A stretch of DNA of 64,000 bases from Polytrichum commune. Lineage: Eukaryota; Streptophyta; Polytrichopsida; Polytrichales; Polytrichaceae. Location of the stretch: the NCBI GenBank assembly GCA_950295325.1, contig OX485809.1, forward strand, positions 39,651,081-39,715,080. The letters run 5' to 3'. Both the position numbers and the translations under genes were made by a program. A model generated the notes under the pieces. It saw only the letters and a program-made list of their open reading frames with translations. It was not told the DNA's origin and searched no databases. Positions 23,225-35,846 of this stretch are shown one piece after another; position 1 is the first letter of the stretch; every line of letters starts with the position of its first letter.

Positions 23225-26200
23225 TTAACATCAACATCCGCTGGCTCCACATCTACAGACAGTTCGTCAAACCCGTCCACTTCAGAGAGTTTCACTTCTT
23301 GCGGAGCACTGGAGGATGATCTCCAAGATTTCGTTGGTGCAACAAACGCAGCAGAACAAGTACATGACGGTGAGTTTGACGGTTCAATGGATGTGTTAGG
23401 ACAAGTGGAGCCTTATCTCAACTACCTCGATGGCATGCTCATGGACGAGGATGTGGAGGAGGAAAGATTATTGATGGAAGAAGGAGGTGCATACCTGGTC
23501 TTGGCCAAAGATCTCGAGGCTCTCATAGAAGGAGAACCAAGGGCTCTAGAAAATATTAATGACGATGGTGAAGAAGCTGAGGTTCCAGAGGAATACGATG
23601 AGGACTGGACCAAAGGCGCTTTAGGGCCTGATGAAAATGATACGGAGAATTTCATCCATACCTACACTTCTACACTTTCGGGCCACCTTTCGAACTTGTC
23701 TCTGGCTTTGTCGAGTCCTACGGAGCTCAACTTCAGCCGATGGAGGGGAAATGAAGTAGACTCTCGATCGGATTCTGAAGAATCGGGGAACTTGCCCAAC
23801 CATAGCTCAGATTCCAACCAGTGTCCTGCTGGAGAAATTTCAACTGTGTCCTGTGACGCAGTCACAGATTCTGCTACCGCGGAACTAGTTGATTTGCTCC
23901 AGAGGTATGTAAGCTTATTCCTTTGATTTTACTTATGTGTGTGTCTGATGTGAAGAAACAATGCATTAAAACGAGAGGGTACGTGTAGAGAGGAGATGGC
24001 TACAAATTAACATGTTAGGTTGGGGTTTAGCAAAAATTCTCTACATCCGAGGAAGGAGGTTCTCGTATAGCAGATGCACATAACACGACAAAAAGCGTAA
24101 CGGAACGGGTTATGAACACTATTGCAGTCGTTTATTTGATGCGCTGGTTTCTCTGTGGGTATAAATTCCAATTAGGAATAGTCCTCAAAAAATAAAAGAA
24201 TTTCGTTATGGTGATGAGAGAATTTTGGAGAGGTATGACCGATTGCATTCAGACCTTGAAAGCTTAAAATTACAGAGGGCCGCCGCGAATAGTGTCCTTG
24301 TCATTTAGAACTTATAACAACACTGTTCACTTAGTCTCTTCGTTGATAGCAATGAAATGAAAAGGAAACTGATTTTAAAGCCCCGGAAGCCTAATGGCTT
24401 ATAAAACTAAAAGTACATCAAGATGGTGTCAGACAGGCTAATTCTTTAGAGTAACGGAGCTCAGCAGCCTCCGCGAGATGGAGGCAAATATCAACCTGAT
24501 GGTGCAATTGGTCCAGCAATGAGCAGTTGGAACTAGGATTGGTTGGGGAAATAGCCTCTAAGAAGACAAATTTGGCCATTCAAATGCTCTTTTAGCAGTT
24601 TTTCCATGTCACTGGACATAATTATCTATATCGTGAATGTTGGCTTTGTAGAAAATCATAAGTGGCAACATGAGAGAGAGACACTTCACTCTTGATCATA
24701 GTCGCAGACTTATATATAAACCTGCTGCCCAAACTGGGTTTACGGAGCATGATAAGTGTTGATAGACATGATATTATTGGCCTGCCATTCAACAGGTGTG
24801 CGGTCGCATTGAGTCAGGACGACCCCAGTGCAAATTCCTTGATTGCAGAGCTGCGGGATTACTCGTCAGTCCATGGGACTGCTCTTCAGCGCATGGCACA
24901 CTACTATATGGAGGCCTTTGTAAGTCAGACATCGCAAACCCTTCTCTCAGTGTATATTGTACAAGATAGGTCTCACAGAAAAAGTTGGCTATCCAATCCT
25001 ACTCCATCCTGCTCATGTTGTAGTGATAAGAGTGTAACTGCTTTGTGGGGTGTGGGAAAGTTAACCCTGTATGGGCAGAAGTGATCAACTATATTCCGAA
25101 ACTTTTCTTTTTCTTTTTCTTTTTTTTGAGGTCGGTTGAAAGCTATCAAATTTTGGGCTTTCAGGTTTTTAATAAGCCTAGTCATCCTTGCAGTGTTTTG
25201 ATCAGATGTACTATTGCAGTAGATCATAATACGTATCCAGTGGAAGAAAACCAGGGGTAAGGAATTGCGATTTACGTAGTGAGTGTGGTGTCAGTTGATT
25301 CTTACAGAGACTTCGTTCTGCATTCGTGTTGCAGGTTGCTAGAATGTCAGGGTGCGGCCCAGAACTCTATATAGCGATTACTAGAGACCATCCTCTTACT
25401 GGGCAATTCTTGAGAAGCATGGTTCGAGTTTTTATCGATTCTTGCCCTTACAAATTAGTAACACACTTCTACGCTATGGTAACGATAGCAGATGCCTTCG
25501 CTGGTGCCACACGCGTGCATGTTGTTGATTATGGTGTTGCTCATGGAGCTCAATGGCCAGCTCTCATCCAACATCTGTCAAAGAGGCCAGGGGGTCCACC
25601 ACACCTTCGCATAACAGGTGTGTGCAGTGAAGTTGTGTTATATGTGGACCTACTTGAGTGAAAATATTTCTTAGTATTTGGAGAGCCATGACAGCCATAG
25701 ACTTGGTAATCTACTACTTATATATTTGATATTTACATAGATTGAAGGGATCCCTGTGACAATGCTGTTGTATTTCTCTCTTGCAGGCATTGATTTTCCA
25801 CAGCCAGGACTGACAACTTCTACAGGATTAGAGGACACTGGGCGTAGGTTAGAAGATTTTGCAAAACTGTGGGGAGTACCTTTTGAATTCCAAGCAGTGA
25901 ATGGTAAGTGGGAAGGAATTATGCCTCAACAACTCAATTTGAGGGACGATGAAGTACTGGCAGTCACTTGCCAGTACAGGATGCACCACCTTCTGGACGA
26001 GTCTGTCATGGCCACAAGCCCTCGAAAGATTGTTCTCAATAGAATCCGGAGCATGAATCCCAAGGTGAATTCCGGACTCTGATCTCATTTCAGACACATA
26101 GATGCTTCTTATGTATGTCTAAATGGATGTGACATAGCCTCTGGTTGTCACATTAAAACTGACGTTATAAAGGCACTTATAAAGATCTTATGACATGTGC

Positions 26201-26909
26201 AGATGTTGAAACCTCCAGGTTCTAGTTCTGTAGCCAATCTTGAACTTGTGACTGAGGTGCTATGAGAATTTACATTTACGAGGTTTTGTTTCCGTTTAGA
26301 AATCCGTCCACGATGTTTTTTTTGTGCAGCTGTTTCTCAGCAAGTGTCCTTGCTGTGTAATGTTTTTGACCTCCCTTTTTGTGCTTTCTCTTGTATCAGT
26401 GTGTAGTGAAGAAGTATTCATGACGATAATGTTAGCCTGACTGGTATATGGGATTGTTTTCACTGTGTATACAGATTTTTGTGATAACAACGATTGAAGG
26501 TAGGCACAGTGGCCCCTTCTTTCTTCCCCGCGTTCGAGAGAGTATCAAGTACTTCTTGTCAATGTTCGATTCCATGGAAGTCACTATCCCTAACGATGAC
26601 CCAGACAGGGTATTGTTTGAAAGAAAAGTGTATGGGCGGGAGATGCTCAACGTCATTGCGTGTGAAGGACAAGATAGAGTGGAACGACCTATACCTTACA
26701 AGCAATGGCAATCTCTTCTAAAACGTGCAGGTTTCACGCAGATACCACAGAATCCCACAATTATCTCACAGATGAAGGCGATGATGGGTTCGTTTCACGG
26801 GGGTTATGGTTGTGCAGAGGATGCTGGCTGGTTTTTACTGGGATGGAAGAATCACATTTCCAAGTGTATGTCAGCATGGGAGCCCACACCGAGGTCGTAT
26901 ACCACGTAA
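22763..26909 (+). CDS. GRAS transcription factor, LISCL (SCL9/14/33-like) subfamily, gene 1, 753 aa
   Basis: Exons are 22763-23904, 24796-24919, 25335-25617, 25787-26064 and 26475-26909; intron phases are 2,0,1,0 and all introns are GT-AG. GRAS proteins are plant nuclear regulators; LISCL members act as transcription activators, and Arabidopsis SCL14 works with TGA factors on detoxification genes. The N-terminal half (1-~376) is acidic and low in complexity, with a Thr/Ser run at ~142-178 from CAA-type repeats. It carries the LISCL hallmark DGMLMDEDVEEE (within 215-256). The GRAS domain starts at LVDLLQRCAVALSQ (LHR I, across intron 1), then VHVVDYG (483-489), LRITGIDFPQPG (across intron 3), LHR II, P623/F624 and R664/E665 of PFYRE, RVER (677-680) and SAW (742-744). 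The longest open frame begins 12 bp earlier at a TTG; the first ATG is used here. The domain is complete, with no frameshift. Splice sites were inferred by matching the family and gene 2. Confidence 0.93.
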
Positions 26910-28971
26910 CTTATTATTTTAAGCTCTCTTACTATCATCTCAAGGATCCCATTCAAATTTTGCCCCATGTTTAATCAGTTCCCTTTGGATTGTTGAAGAG
27001 AAATTATCAATCCTCCTGCAGCCATTTATTGAGACTGGGCTGTGTTTAGGGTTACATGTTACTTTCTTAACATGTTGAAGACAGTGTCTGAAGCTGGCAT
27101 ATTACCATTGCCAAGTGTTCGGTGATATGGTAGAGGCATTGTACTTGGGCTCACTCTTGTTTTCAGTCTGGTAGAGAAATCGGTAGAGTGTAGGAATATT
27201 TGTGATGATAGTCATATGTAGAAGTTGCTCTGGGAGGCCACTTCTCTACCTTTCCCCATAGTGCCCTACATCGGAAACTGTTATTGCTGGTTAAGATGTT
27301 GGTTGAATGCAACTTAGTCTGCATCCATTGAAGTAGTTTCATTTGAATACTACTCTCCTCCCCCCACTACAAAAAGGAAGAAGTTGACCTATTGCTCAAA
27401 ACTCGTTGATCTATTATTGCTCAAACCAAAATTGTTTAAAGTAATTTCAAATCATTGAAGTCTTCCTTAAAATACCTCAAGACACTCTACTGAGGGAGTT
27501 GTCACTTCACTTTTGACAATTTATAATGTCAAATAGGGTCCAAGGGTTGTAAGAATTCCCAATTTTAGTGCATTGAAGCGGAAATGTTAGACTTCAGCCT
27601 TTGAAAATGAAGAGACCTTCGTATATTAAGGAACTCCTTGTCAAACTTTCAAGGGCACCATTTTAAGCACCTTTGAAAGTTTGCCATGAATCTCATTTTC
27701 ATACAGTCGTCCTGTAACATGAGAGTTGCATTTTTATGCAGACTTGACACTCGTGTTCTCTGGTGTAAAATTTGAACGGAGGCAAAGTGTGGAACATTCT
27801 TGACTTTGATCTTGAGGACACTACTTTCCTTTGGTTTTACTTATAACATCAAGCAGAGGCCCAGATCTTGTGCCTAGAGTTTGGGTCGCAATATTAGAGA
27901 CGAGAACAAATGATGCACACAGAGACGATCATAACCTCAGGGATCAGCCTTTCCATCGCACCAATTTAAAATTACATACAATTACTCCTCGCTGCCAATC
28001 CAGTCCTACCACTTTCCAAGCCAACAAGCACCATATCTTTCAACATCTGTCATGTACCACTCTTTTTTAACACCACCCATTCCTTGTCATCCTGCCACAC
28101 TTCTGGTCTCCTGTGTTTGGCATCCATGTGTTCCACTTACAGGCATTGTGGCTATTTTATTTTCAGTAGTCATCTCTTGCGCAGTAGGCAAAGTACAAAA
28201 TCAACCTACTTGTCCGCTATGTTCGGGGAAAACCGATGGCTAGTTCATTATCAGCCGATGGATTTCCCCTCATGGCCGGTCCAAATTTCCAACCATTGGA
28301 TGGCAATCCGACCGCAATTTCAATCCTCCGGCAATAAGCCAATGGACTAGAAAATGTCCCGGAAATGTAGCCGATTCTTCTTGTGAGTTATTGGATTTCA
28401 GCCGGAAGCATCCAGAGCGTTATTTGTCTAGGGAATCTGATAATGCACTTGAGGAAGTACCCTAAACCTTAAACTTTTTGAATTATGCAACCTCTCCATG
28501 ACCAAATCCAATTGCTTTTATGAAGAATTGGGGGACCCTTGGCCTTCAAGCGGTGAAGGCATTGCTAGGTTCAATTCCTGCCAAGGATATTAACTCTTCA
28601 AATTTAAAGTTTTGAACATGCCTTTCTTTTCACTTGTTCAAGATTTTGTACTAAGAAATGATTTCTAATAACTTTTCATACATTTTTTAAACAATTAGTG
28701 CCGATATGAATTCCATTTAATCGGATATTGGCCAATGAAAATATGAAAATATAGGCAATTGGCCGATTGATTTTACAAAAGACCGGCTCTTGCCGATGTA
28801 AATTGGAAAAAAATCCGACCCTTCGTAGCAACTACCGGCAATTAGCCACTAAGGCTTCAAAAAGTTCCCGAACTCTGCTTGTCCGCACACTTTTGGTGCA
28901 TGATCAGACGTTGAGGCATCTATAACCAATAAAATAAGAGAGAGTTTGCATCTGTTCAGGAGTTGTAGTGG
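26910..28971. other. 3' flank of GRAS gene 1 and intergenic DNA
   Basis: The 3' UTR of GRAS gene 1 must start here; no canonical AATAAA was seen in the first 300 bp. From about 28200 to 28870 CCGAT/CCGG-containing words recur and the sequence looks like a decayed transposon, but no ends were identified. No gene was recognised. Confidence 0.45.
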
Positions 28972-28993
28972 TTTTTTTTTTTTTTTTTTTTTT
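28972..28993. repeat. Poly(T) tract
   Basis: A run of about 22 T. On the minus strand it would be a poly(A) tail-like tract, possibly the 3' end of a retroposed sequence, but no retroelement body was recognised beside it. Confidence 0.7.
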
Positions 28994-28999
28994 CCCTTG

Positions 29000-29825
29000 C
29001 AAAGAGAATTTTTTTAAAGGAGAATACACTTTTTTATTTATATTTTATTTATAGATTTGAAGTGGTAAAGTTTACCAAAACACACAATCAATCTATAGGC
29101 CATGACCACTCATTTAAATGCTCATTCTTGGCTACAACAATTGTCAATATTCTTATGAGGGTATCAATCACAAGCCGCCGCCACCACATAAACTTTAATT
29201 ATGCTCGCCTAAACAATGTAGGTCTCATCCATGTTAGCATTACAGGTACTCTAGTGAGTGGTCAAGTGGACATGGTCAACTATGGATGCCTTGACCTTCC
29301 ACCACACGCTAATATGAAGGAGTGTTAGATCAACTAGCATTATTTTCAAGGGTAGTAGTCTCGTTATATGTCTAACATGTTCAATCTATACCAGCGCCAT
29401 AAACTATGGGTCTCATGATTAAAATTAATATCATACAGTGTGCAAGGTTTTTTATAGTAAAAACTTATGAGGGTTGCAATATACCCAAGTTATTTCAACT
29501 AGGGAGGGCTTTCAAAACCCACCAACGGAATTATCCCAGCTTAAGCCAACTAGTGGGCCCATTTTTTACCCAATTTGGGATTATTTCATTATTCCCAGGT
29601 ATATTGATGACATGTGGTCATGCTCTTAAGGTTGGTGATTTGCACGATCCAACTTGATGGTCAAGAGTGATTTATAAATTGATGGCCATGGTTATCAACT
29701 TAAGGTATGTGGGGTCATTCGATTACTTTTCTTGATTGGACACCTATATTTGATTGGTGTGTTGTTTAGGTGAAGTTCAAAGAGCAAACACCATAAAGAC
29801 ACATGTCTAAAAGAGATTGGGCTAC
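29000..29825. other. AT-rich intergenic DNA
   Basis: No gene, RNA or repeat with definable ends was recognised in this stretch. Confidence 0.4.
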
Positions 29826-30162
29826 CACCAGTAGAAAACTATACCCCAAAAACTTCAACTGAATCGGCTGTGGTTCTTTTGACCAGCATGACTACAGTCG
29901 CTAAATGACTACAAAATTTTCTTGTTCATTTTGCAACTGCAATTATAAAAATAGTAGGGCATGTAACATACCGTTGGAAAGGTATACTCAAGACCTTTCC
30001 AACGGTATATTACATGCCCCCAAGTTCCAAGAACATCAGTTGCTAAACTAGAAAAAAAAAAAACAAATCTGCAGTCAGTAAGCGATTGCAGATCAGGCTA
30101 GTCAAAAAAACTGCAGCCGATTTTCGGCTACGGTTCTTTTTGGCATAGTATTCCTACTTGTG
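29826..30162. mobile_element. Hairpin MITE, 337 bp
   Basis: The whole segment is an imperfect palindrome. Its outer ends are CACCAGTAG and CTACTTGTG. Its middle arms contain AATCGGCTG with the inverse CAGCCGATT. Its core arms GGGCATGTAACATACCGTTG (left) and the inverse (right) meet at a ~9-base loop near 29990. The 27-bp core stem has only two mismatches. Flanks are TAC on the left and TAT on the right, close to a 3-bp target duplication. The element encodes no protein. Such long stems can be processed to small RNAs in plants. Confidence 0.75.
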
Positions 30163-30555
30163 TATTATACATCTTCAAATTGTATAAACTACTTCACATC
30201 CAATAGTGAACACACTCGGGAGGACAAACATCATGATTATTTAAGAAGTCAACAAACATGTGCTTGCAACTACCATAACTAAATAAGGAGAAGTCCAATT
30301 TCCATTCCGTGCTTTTGTTGATAATTCATCATAAACTTGCTAATGCAACACAAGTTTCGTTGTGTAAATAAATCAATTGAAGTTGGAGAATATGAAAAAT
30401 GAATTGAATTACACCCACACACCTAATTCTTGCACAGACGAAAAATTCTTGATCGAAACAACAAACTTAAAAAGTCATGATGGTGCGGTGGTTATTGATT
30501 TCCCGTATTTAAGAGGTCTTGTAGTCATGATCTCAGGTGCCAAAAGGAAGAACAG
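30163..30555. other. Intergenic DNA
   Basis: Nothing recognisable lies between the hairpin MITE and the SINE target duplication. Confidence 0.4.
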
Positions 30556-30564
30556 GGATTCATA

Positions 30565-30934
30565 GATAGATAGAAACTCCGGTCCCTTTTTAGCAAGGGG
30601 CCGGCGTGAATAAAGTGTCCGTTCGTAATGCCAATGACCCAATGCCCACTGGACAAGGGGACATTGGGACAACACTACTCTCCCCTTTCGAGGATGGACA
30701 TTGTAGTGACACACTATACTAGTTCCTAGCCAGCCACTAATGCCTTGAAGATACCGGACATGGTATCCCCCCAAAGGGCTTTGAGGTACCCATACAACAA
30801 GGTCCAAGGACCCCCCACCATAGTTGGGTGGACTAAGGTGGTGAGCACCACGCCGGCATGGGGAATAGAACCCACAACCTCCTCATTGGGGGCCATAAGC
30901 CCTAACCACCAAGCCAAGGCCCGTGGTACCTCAA
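30565..30934 (-). mobile_element. tRNA-derived SINE, full length, ~370 bp
   Basis: Read on the minus strand, the element begins with a tRNA-like head. It has a box A-like TGGCTTGGTGG (30906-30916 in + coordinates) and, ~34 bp on, a box B-like GGTTCTATTCC (30862-30872), the internal RNA polymerase III promoter layout. A non-tRNA body follows, ending in a CTATCTAT-type tail rather than poly(A). The nine-base direct repeat GGATTCATA flanks it (30556-30564 and 30935-30943), as expected for target-primed insertion. Partial copies lie at 2929-2976 and 49869-49945. SINEs encode nothing and depend on LINE machinery for movement. Confidence 0.85.
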
Positions 30935-30943
30935 GGATTCATA

Positions 30944-33900
30944 AACCTATTTAAATGGACAGAACCACGCTTGCAGTTTACACTAGAGCTTGAGTTTGAG
31001 AGCTCAATCTTCCGAAGTCTTGGGAGTTTGACACTTGCTTTTGACAAGCTTAATTTCATCAAAAGGCTTTCACTCTTTCGGGCCTGACCAATCTTCAAGC
31101 TCAGGGTGAAGTGGCCATGCTCAAAATGAAATGAAATATTCAAGAGAATGTGAATAGATTTCAAAGGCTTGAGTAAGATGTAATTTTTAAGATGTAATTT
31201 TTGAAAGTTATAACCAACATCCAACAGTATTTTTGGTAAGGTGTGAGCAATGATTGTTTTCATAAAATGACATCTACAAGGATTTCTTGAGAATTAGCAC
31301 AAACGAGAAGCTATGAGGGAGCATCAAAAGATCACATCCACATGGATGAAAAATACAAAAGAAATTGGCTCTCCATAATGAAAATTGGAATACAAACTTT
31401 GAACAATATCAAAAGCATACTTCGTGTTGTTTTATTGAGTAGCTATATGATTGGCTAACTTAATTACAGTTACTATAGATAGGTGGAAAGTTGCAAGCAT
31501 TGTATGACTTTGAATGGGTTGATTTTCTAGAATGTCTCTCAAGATGTGAGCCCTTCATGAGATATAAGGCAGTTGCACCTATGAGGGATCCCCCTACATG
31601 ATACTAACTCCCTTATTCAATGGAATATGTGATTCAAAAAAACACTCATAGAAGTTCCATGACCAAACTAGTATTTGGATCATTTCGGAGATTTGGATAG
31701 TCTAGATTGATGTTGGCCTTGTGTGATAACAACCAAAAACATAATACAAACCCACGATTACATCATCATAAATACATGATAAAACATCAATATAAGCCAC
31801 TTATGAGACACAACAACAAATTATGAGAAGAAGTCATGATACTGAGGGAGTTTAAAGAATGATGTCAAGCACCGGTTTTGTCCAAAATCAACTAAGTTAA
31901 AGCGCCTGAAACTCCCAAGAATGCAAACTCTCTTCAATCTCTTAATGTTACGAGATGCCTTGGGAGTGAGTGGCACTAACTGCAAAGAAGAACAAGAAGC
32001 CTCTTCAAACTCACCAAAATAAATTACACACTTTACAAACACCTTAGAACACACACTGATTTTCTTGGCATGTATAGTAAATGAGCATGGATTCATGAAT
32101 TTAATGTCACTCGATATATATTTTTACCCTTATGAATTAGTACCCACACTAAATGGGATAATCAGTGTAGTTATAAGCTTGGTCTCAAACTATTTTGGAC
32201 AGCCAAACATCTAGTATTAGGCTCCATGTCAATGAGAAGGCACCTTTCTTCAAAATTTGTTGTGTGAATCTCAATCTCAAATTAGTGACAAGTTTGGTGC
32301 AACTACGTGTTGTATGTGTTCTTATAACCTTTGTTTGAAATGGAAGTGCCTTTTGAAGATTGGATATATTTAATCATTTGACAACATTGTTAGGATTCAT
32401 TGCATTGTTAACAAGACATACTTTGGGCACTGGCCACAAGGGAGTCCTAGGGAGAGATGCTAGCTCAACTCTTAATTTAAATAGGTAGTCCAATTTTATT
32501 GAACTTCCCCTCTCATGAATTTTAGTTAGAGAGCTACAAGACGAGGCCAAATGTGTCATGTTTTGATGTTGCTAATTGGCATAGCTAAGTTTGAATTCAG
32601 TTAGACTTCAAATTCTAGTTCATTTTCACACAACTAAGGTATACTGCCTTGATAATGTTAGGGTGTCCTCTTTTCATGCTCTAGAGAACAAATTCAAAAA
32701 CTAGGGTCGTAGGGTTTTTAAAGTTCTCAATGCACTAAATTAATGAGGGAGAGGAGGTGTTGGAATTAAGTGGAGCCCATCTTGATGATAAAAAACTTAG
32801 AGGCACTTGCATGGGAGAGGCTATTCATCATCCTCTTCATTACCCTCTTTTGCCTCATCATTCATAAGTGCACACTGAACCAACCGTCGGAATTTTCGAC
32901 AAGTGTTTGGTGTCAAGGTAGCCGTCATAACTGTGCCACATTCTCTATATGTGGAGGGAGCAACATTAAGCTAGAAGGTGATGAAGCATCTGCTATCATG
33001 TTTCCATTGACACCAAATTAAACGGTTAGGATGTTTTAAGTTGACAGGATTAAACACACAATGTTGAAAAAATGATAACTTCAAAATTGAATAGAATGCC
33101 AAACTTATTGATATGAGATCACTTTGCCACCTTCTGAATAAATTCAACATCATTTGCAAGGTTTGCAAAGTGGGGCACACTTGCACATGTCACAAGCATA
33201 TTAACACTGCACAAAGGAGCCAATATTGCGTTAACAATGACAAGGTCTCCTTCCATTGCAACAAGGTGTCATTCGCTACGCTTACAAGCATGAATAGAAA
33301 CCCCTACAAACCACAATGATTAAACATCCATTAGCAAGGCTCCCAAAACAAATGAGACTAAAACAAATTGCAATGATTGTGAGACAATAATTGCAAGGCA
33401 ATGAGTATTAAAATGAAAAAAACGCCAAGTCTAAAATCATCCAAATTAAATCAAAACCCAAAAAAATTTATGCAACTATTCAAACCAAAAAACTTCATAG
33501 AAATTACAATAATTTGACCTCAAACACAAACACGCATACCATGTGAGTCTTGGCAAACCCTAAGCGCAACTGCATCTCATTGATGCCCCACCAATTCTTT
33601 GCAATTGCAAAATCATAAGTTTCAGCATATGTCATCATTGTAAACAGTCCAACACTACCACTGAAAAGAAGCGGAAGCACTAAGGCCAAGGACTTGTGGG
33701 GGTTACGATATTAGCCGCCCATAAACCATGCATCATCCGGTCATCAAGCGGGTATCAAACCGGGTACCACGAGGGTATCAAGGGACCATTAAGCTTTTTC
33801 CGCTTAGTAGTAAGCTACCGTAATTAAGGTTTATGAGCCACAAATTACTATTGATCTAGTTAAGTTTTACAAGCCACTCCATCCATGGGCCCGTAAAGTT

Positions 33901-33997
33901 GCATCCCAAAAATTGGAAAGATTACATCAAATTAATAAGCCACTCCAACAAATTAGTGAGCCACTTAAGATGAGTGAGCCACTTCCACAATTAGCTC
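30944..33997. other. AT-rich intergenic DNA
   Basis: Short open frames of 60-110 codons occur on both strands, but none is recognisable. Minus-strand frames near 30931-31263 and 31821-32096 are Ser/Leu/Lys-rich and look like decayed sequence rather than genes. Confidence 0.45.
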
Positions 33998-34224
33998 ACC
34001 TCTTGGAGGTGGGTCTGACGCAAATTCCGCTAGACCATGCACCCTTATCCACAACCAACCATGTAGGACTCCATGTAGACTTTTCATCCACGAACTTTTC
34101 TTTGGGCCTTTAGGCCTTCACCTCCTAGTGTGAAGTGAACTTGGACGGTCTCCGCCTTTTCGACCAATGAGAGCTCTTACATTGCCATGGTCAAGGGCCT
34201 TCAGCCTTGTGTGTGAAGTGGCCC
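33998..34224 (-). mobile_element. MITE-like dispersed element X, reverse copy
   Basis: This is the reverse complement of the element at 21320-21555. On the plus strand it ends CTTGTGTGTGAAGTGGCCC followed directly by TTA. It contains GAACTTGGACGGTCTCCGCC and the inverted counterpart of the AGTCTACATGGAGTCCTACA block. The two copies differ by several small indels, so the family is not recent. Confidence 0.6.
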
Positions 34225-34227
34225 TTA

Positions 34228-35813
34228 GAACTAGAGTACACACACCTTATTCACGAGAGATAGGCTACAAGAGTTAGGTCCTTGATACTTTTACCGTTTT
34301 GAATGCAAAGAGCTTCAAGCTCAAAATTTCTCCATAGCTATTCAAAGTAGAGGCAAAGTAATTGTTAGCATAAACACCATCGAGTCAAAAGCTTATGATT
34401 GAGAGACATCTTATTGCTTGAAGAGTGTTATATATGGAAAGTCACATGAGGTGAAAATAGTGGAAGAAAAGTAAATTATGTGAGAAATGATTATAGACAC
34501 TCACATCAGGTGAGAATTAATGCATAAGTAAAAGAAGATATTTTGGGTGAGAAATTGATTATAGAGTTGCCAAGCAAGAAAGTAAGACTTGATATTAAGA
34601 AGTTCTTATATGATTAAGAAGCCACATGTGTGAGTGATACTGAGGCAATCATAAAGAGAAAGAGAGTGAGTGAGAGAGTGAAGCATACAATTGGCATAAA
34701 AAACATCATCACTCTATTGCTTACCTCTCACTTACTTTTCATATTTGCTTTTCATTACCATAAGTCTCTCAACATAAAGAAAGTTACTCCATATTTCGAT
34801 ATGTAATCAAGAACCAAAACATTTCAATTATAAGTATGTTCTCAACTACTTGCAATGTTATTGACTATTATTAAGTATAAATGATGTAAACAATCTCACA
34901 ATATCTAAGAAGACAAATGATCATAACTTGATTGTTTTGAATACAATGAGAAGAATGTAAAGAGTGTTCGAACCTTTATTGAAGGATAATTGGAAATCAT
35001 CCTTATCCTACCTTAACTATTCCACTTTGAATGTGAGAAGAAATGCTACTATGACATCATTAACACTCTAACCAAGAGTGCAACTTAAGCTATTATGCAC
35101 TATATAAAAATAGCGACTTATAACATTTGAACTATTTATAAATGCATTAAAATAGATTGTAACTATTTACAAGTTCATAACCATCTACAATTATGACCAT
35201 GCTTAAAATAGAGTTTTATTATTTATAGCTGAAACATATATACAACTAATGTAGTTATGCTAAAAAGAGACTAAACCCTAAACCCTTGGTGCACCACCAA
35301 AACCTTTAATATCCTAAATTATTTTGGATTTTCCTTCTGGTGCTCTACGTGTGTAAGTAATCTCCGGTGCCCTATTAATTACTTTGATTACATGCGTCAC
35401 AACGTTGGTTAGCGTAACAACATTGAATGGATCAGATCTATTCCTATTCCATTTGTAATGGTTAGTGCATGTCATGGTAAGTCTATAATTCAGTGTAAGG
35501 TTTGTGATTCCACTCATGAATGCATCATTTGTGTCATGCTCGCATTATATACATTCACTCCACTTTTATTGGGATGTCATGGGCACGTCATGGGCTTGTA
35601 TTCGTTTTGGTACGTATGATCAATGTGTGTCCAATGGAACATGTTGTGAATCATTGGAAATGGCTTACCAGTGCATTGCAAGTGAAGTTATGATAACAAT
35701 GGCCTTATCAACTAAATGAGACAATTGGTCCGCTCGCATTGGTATAGGGAACGTAGTGATGCCTAGTTGGTATGAGTAACTACCCTTGGAAGATTTACAA
35801 CAACAACAAAAAG

Positions 35814-35846
<33 letters not shown>

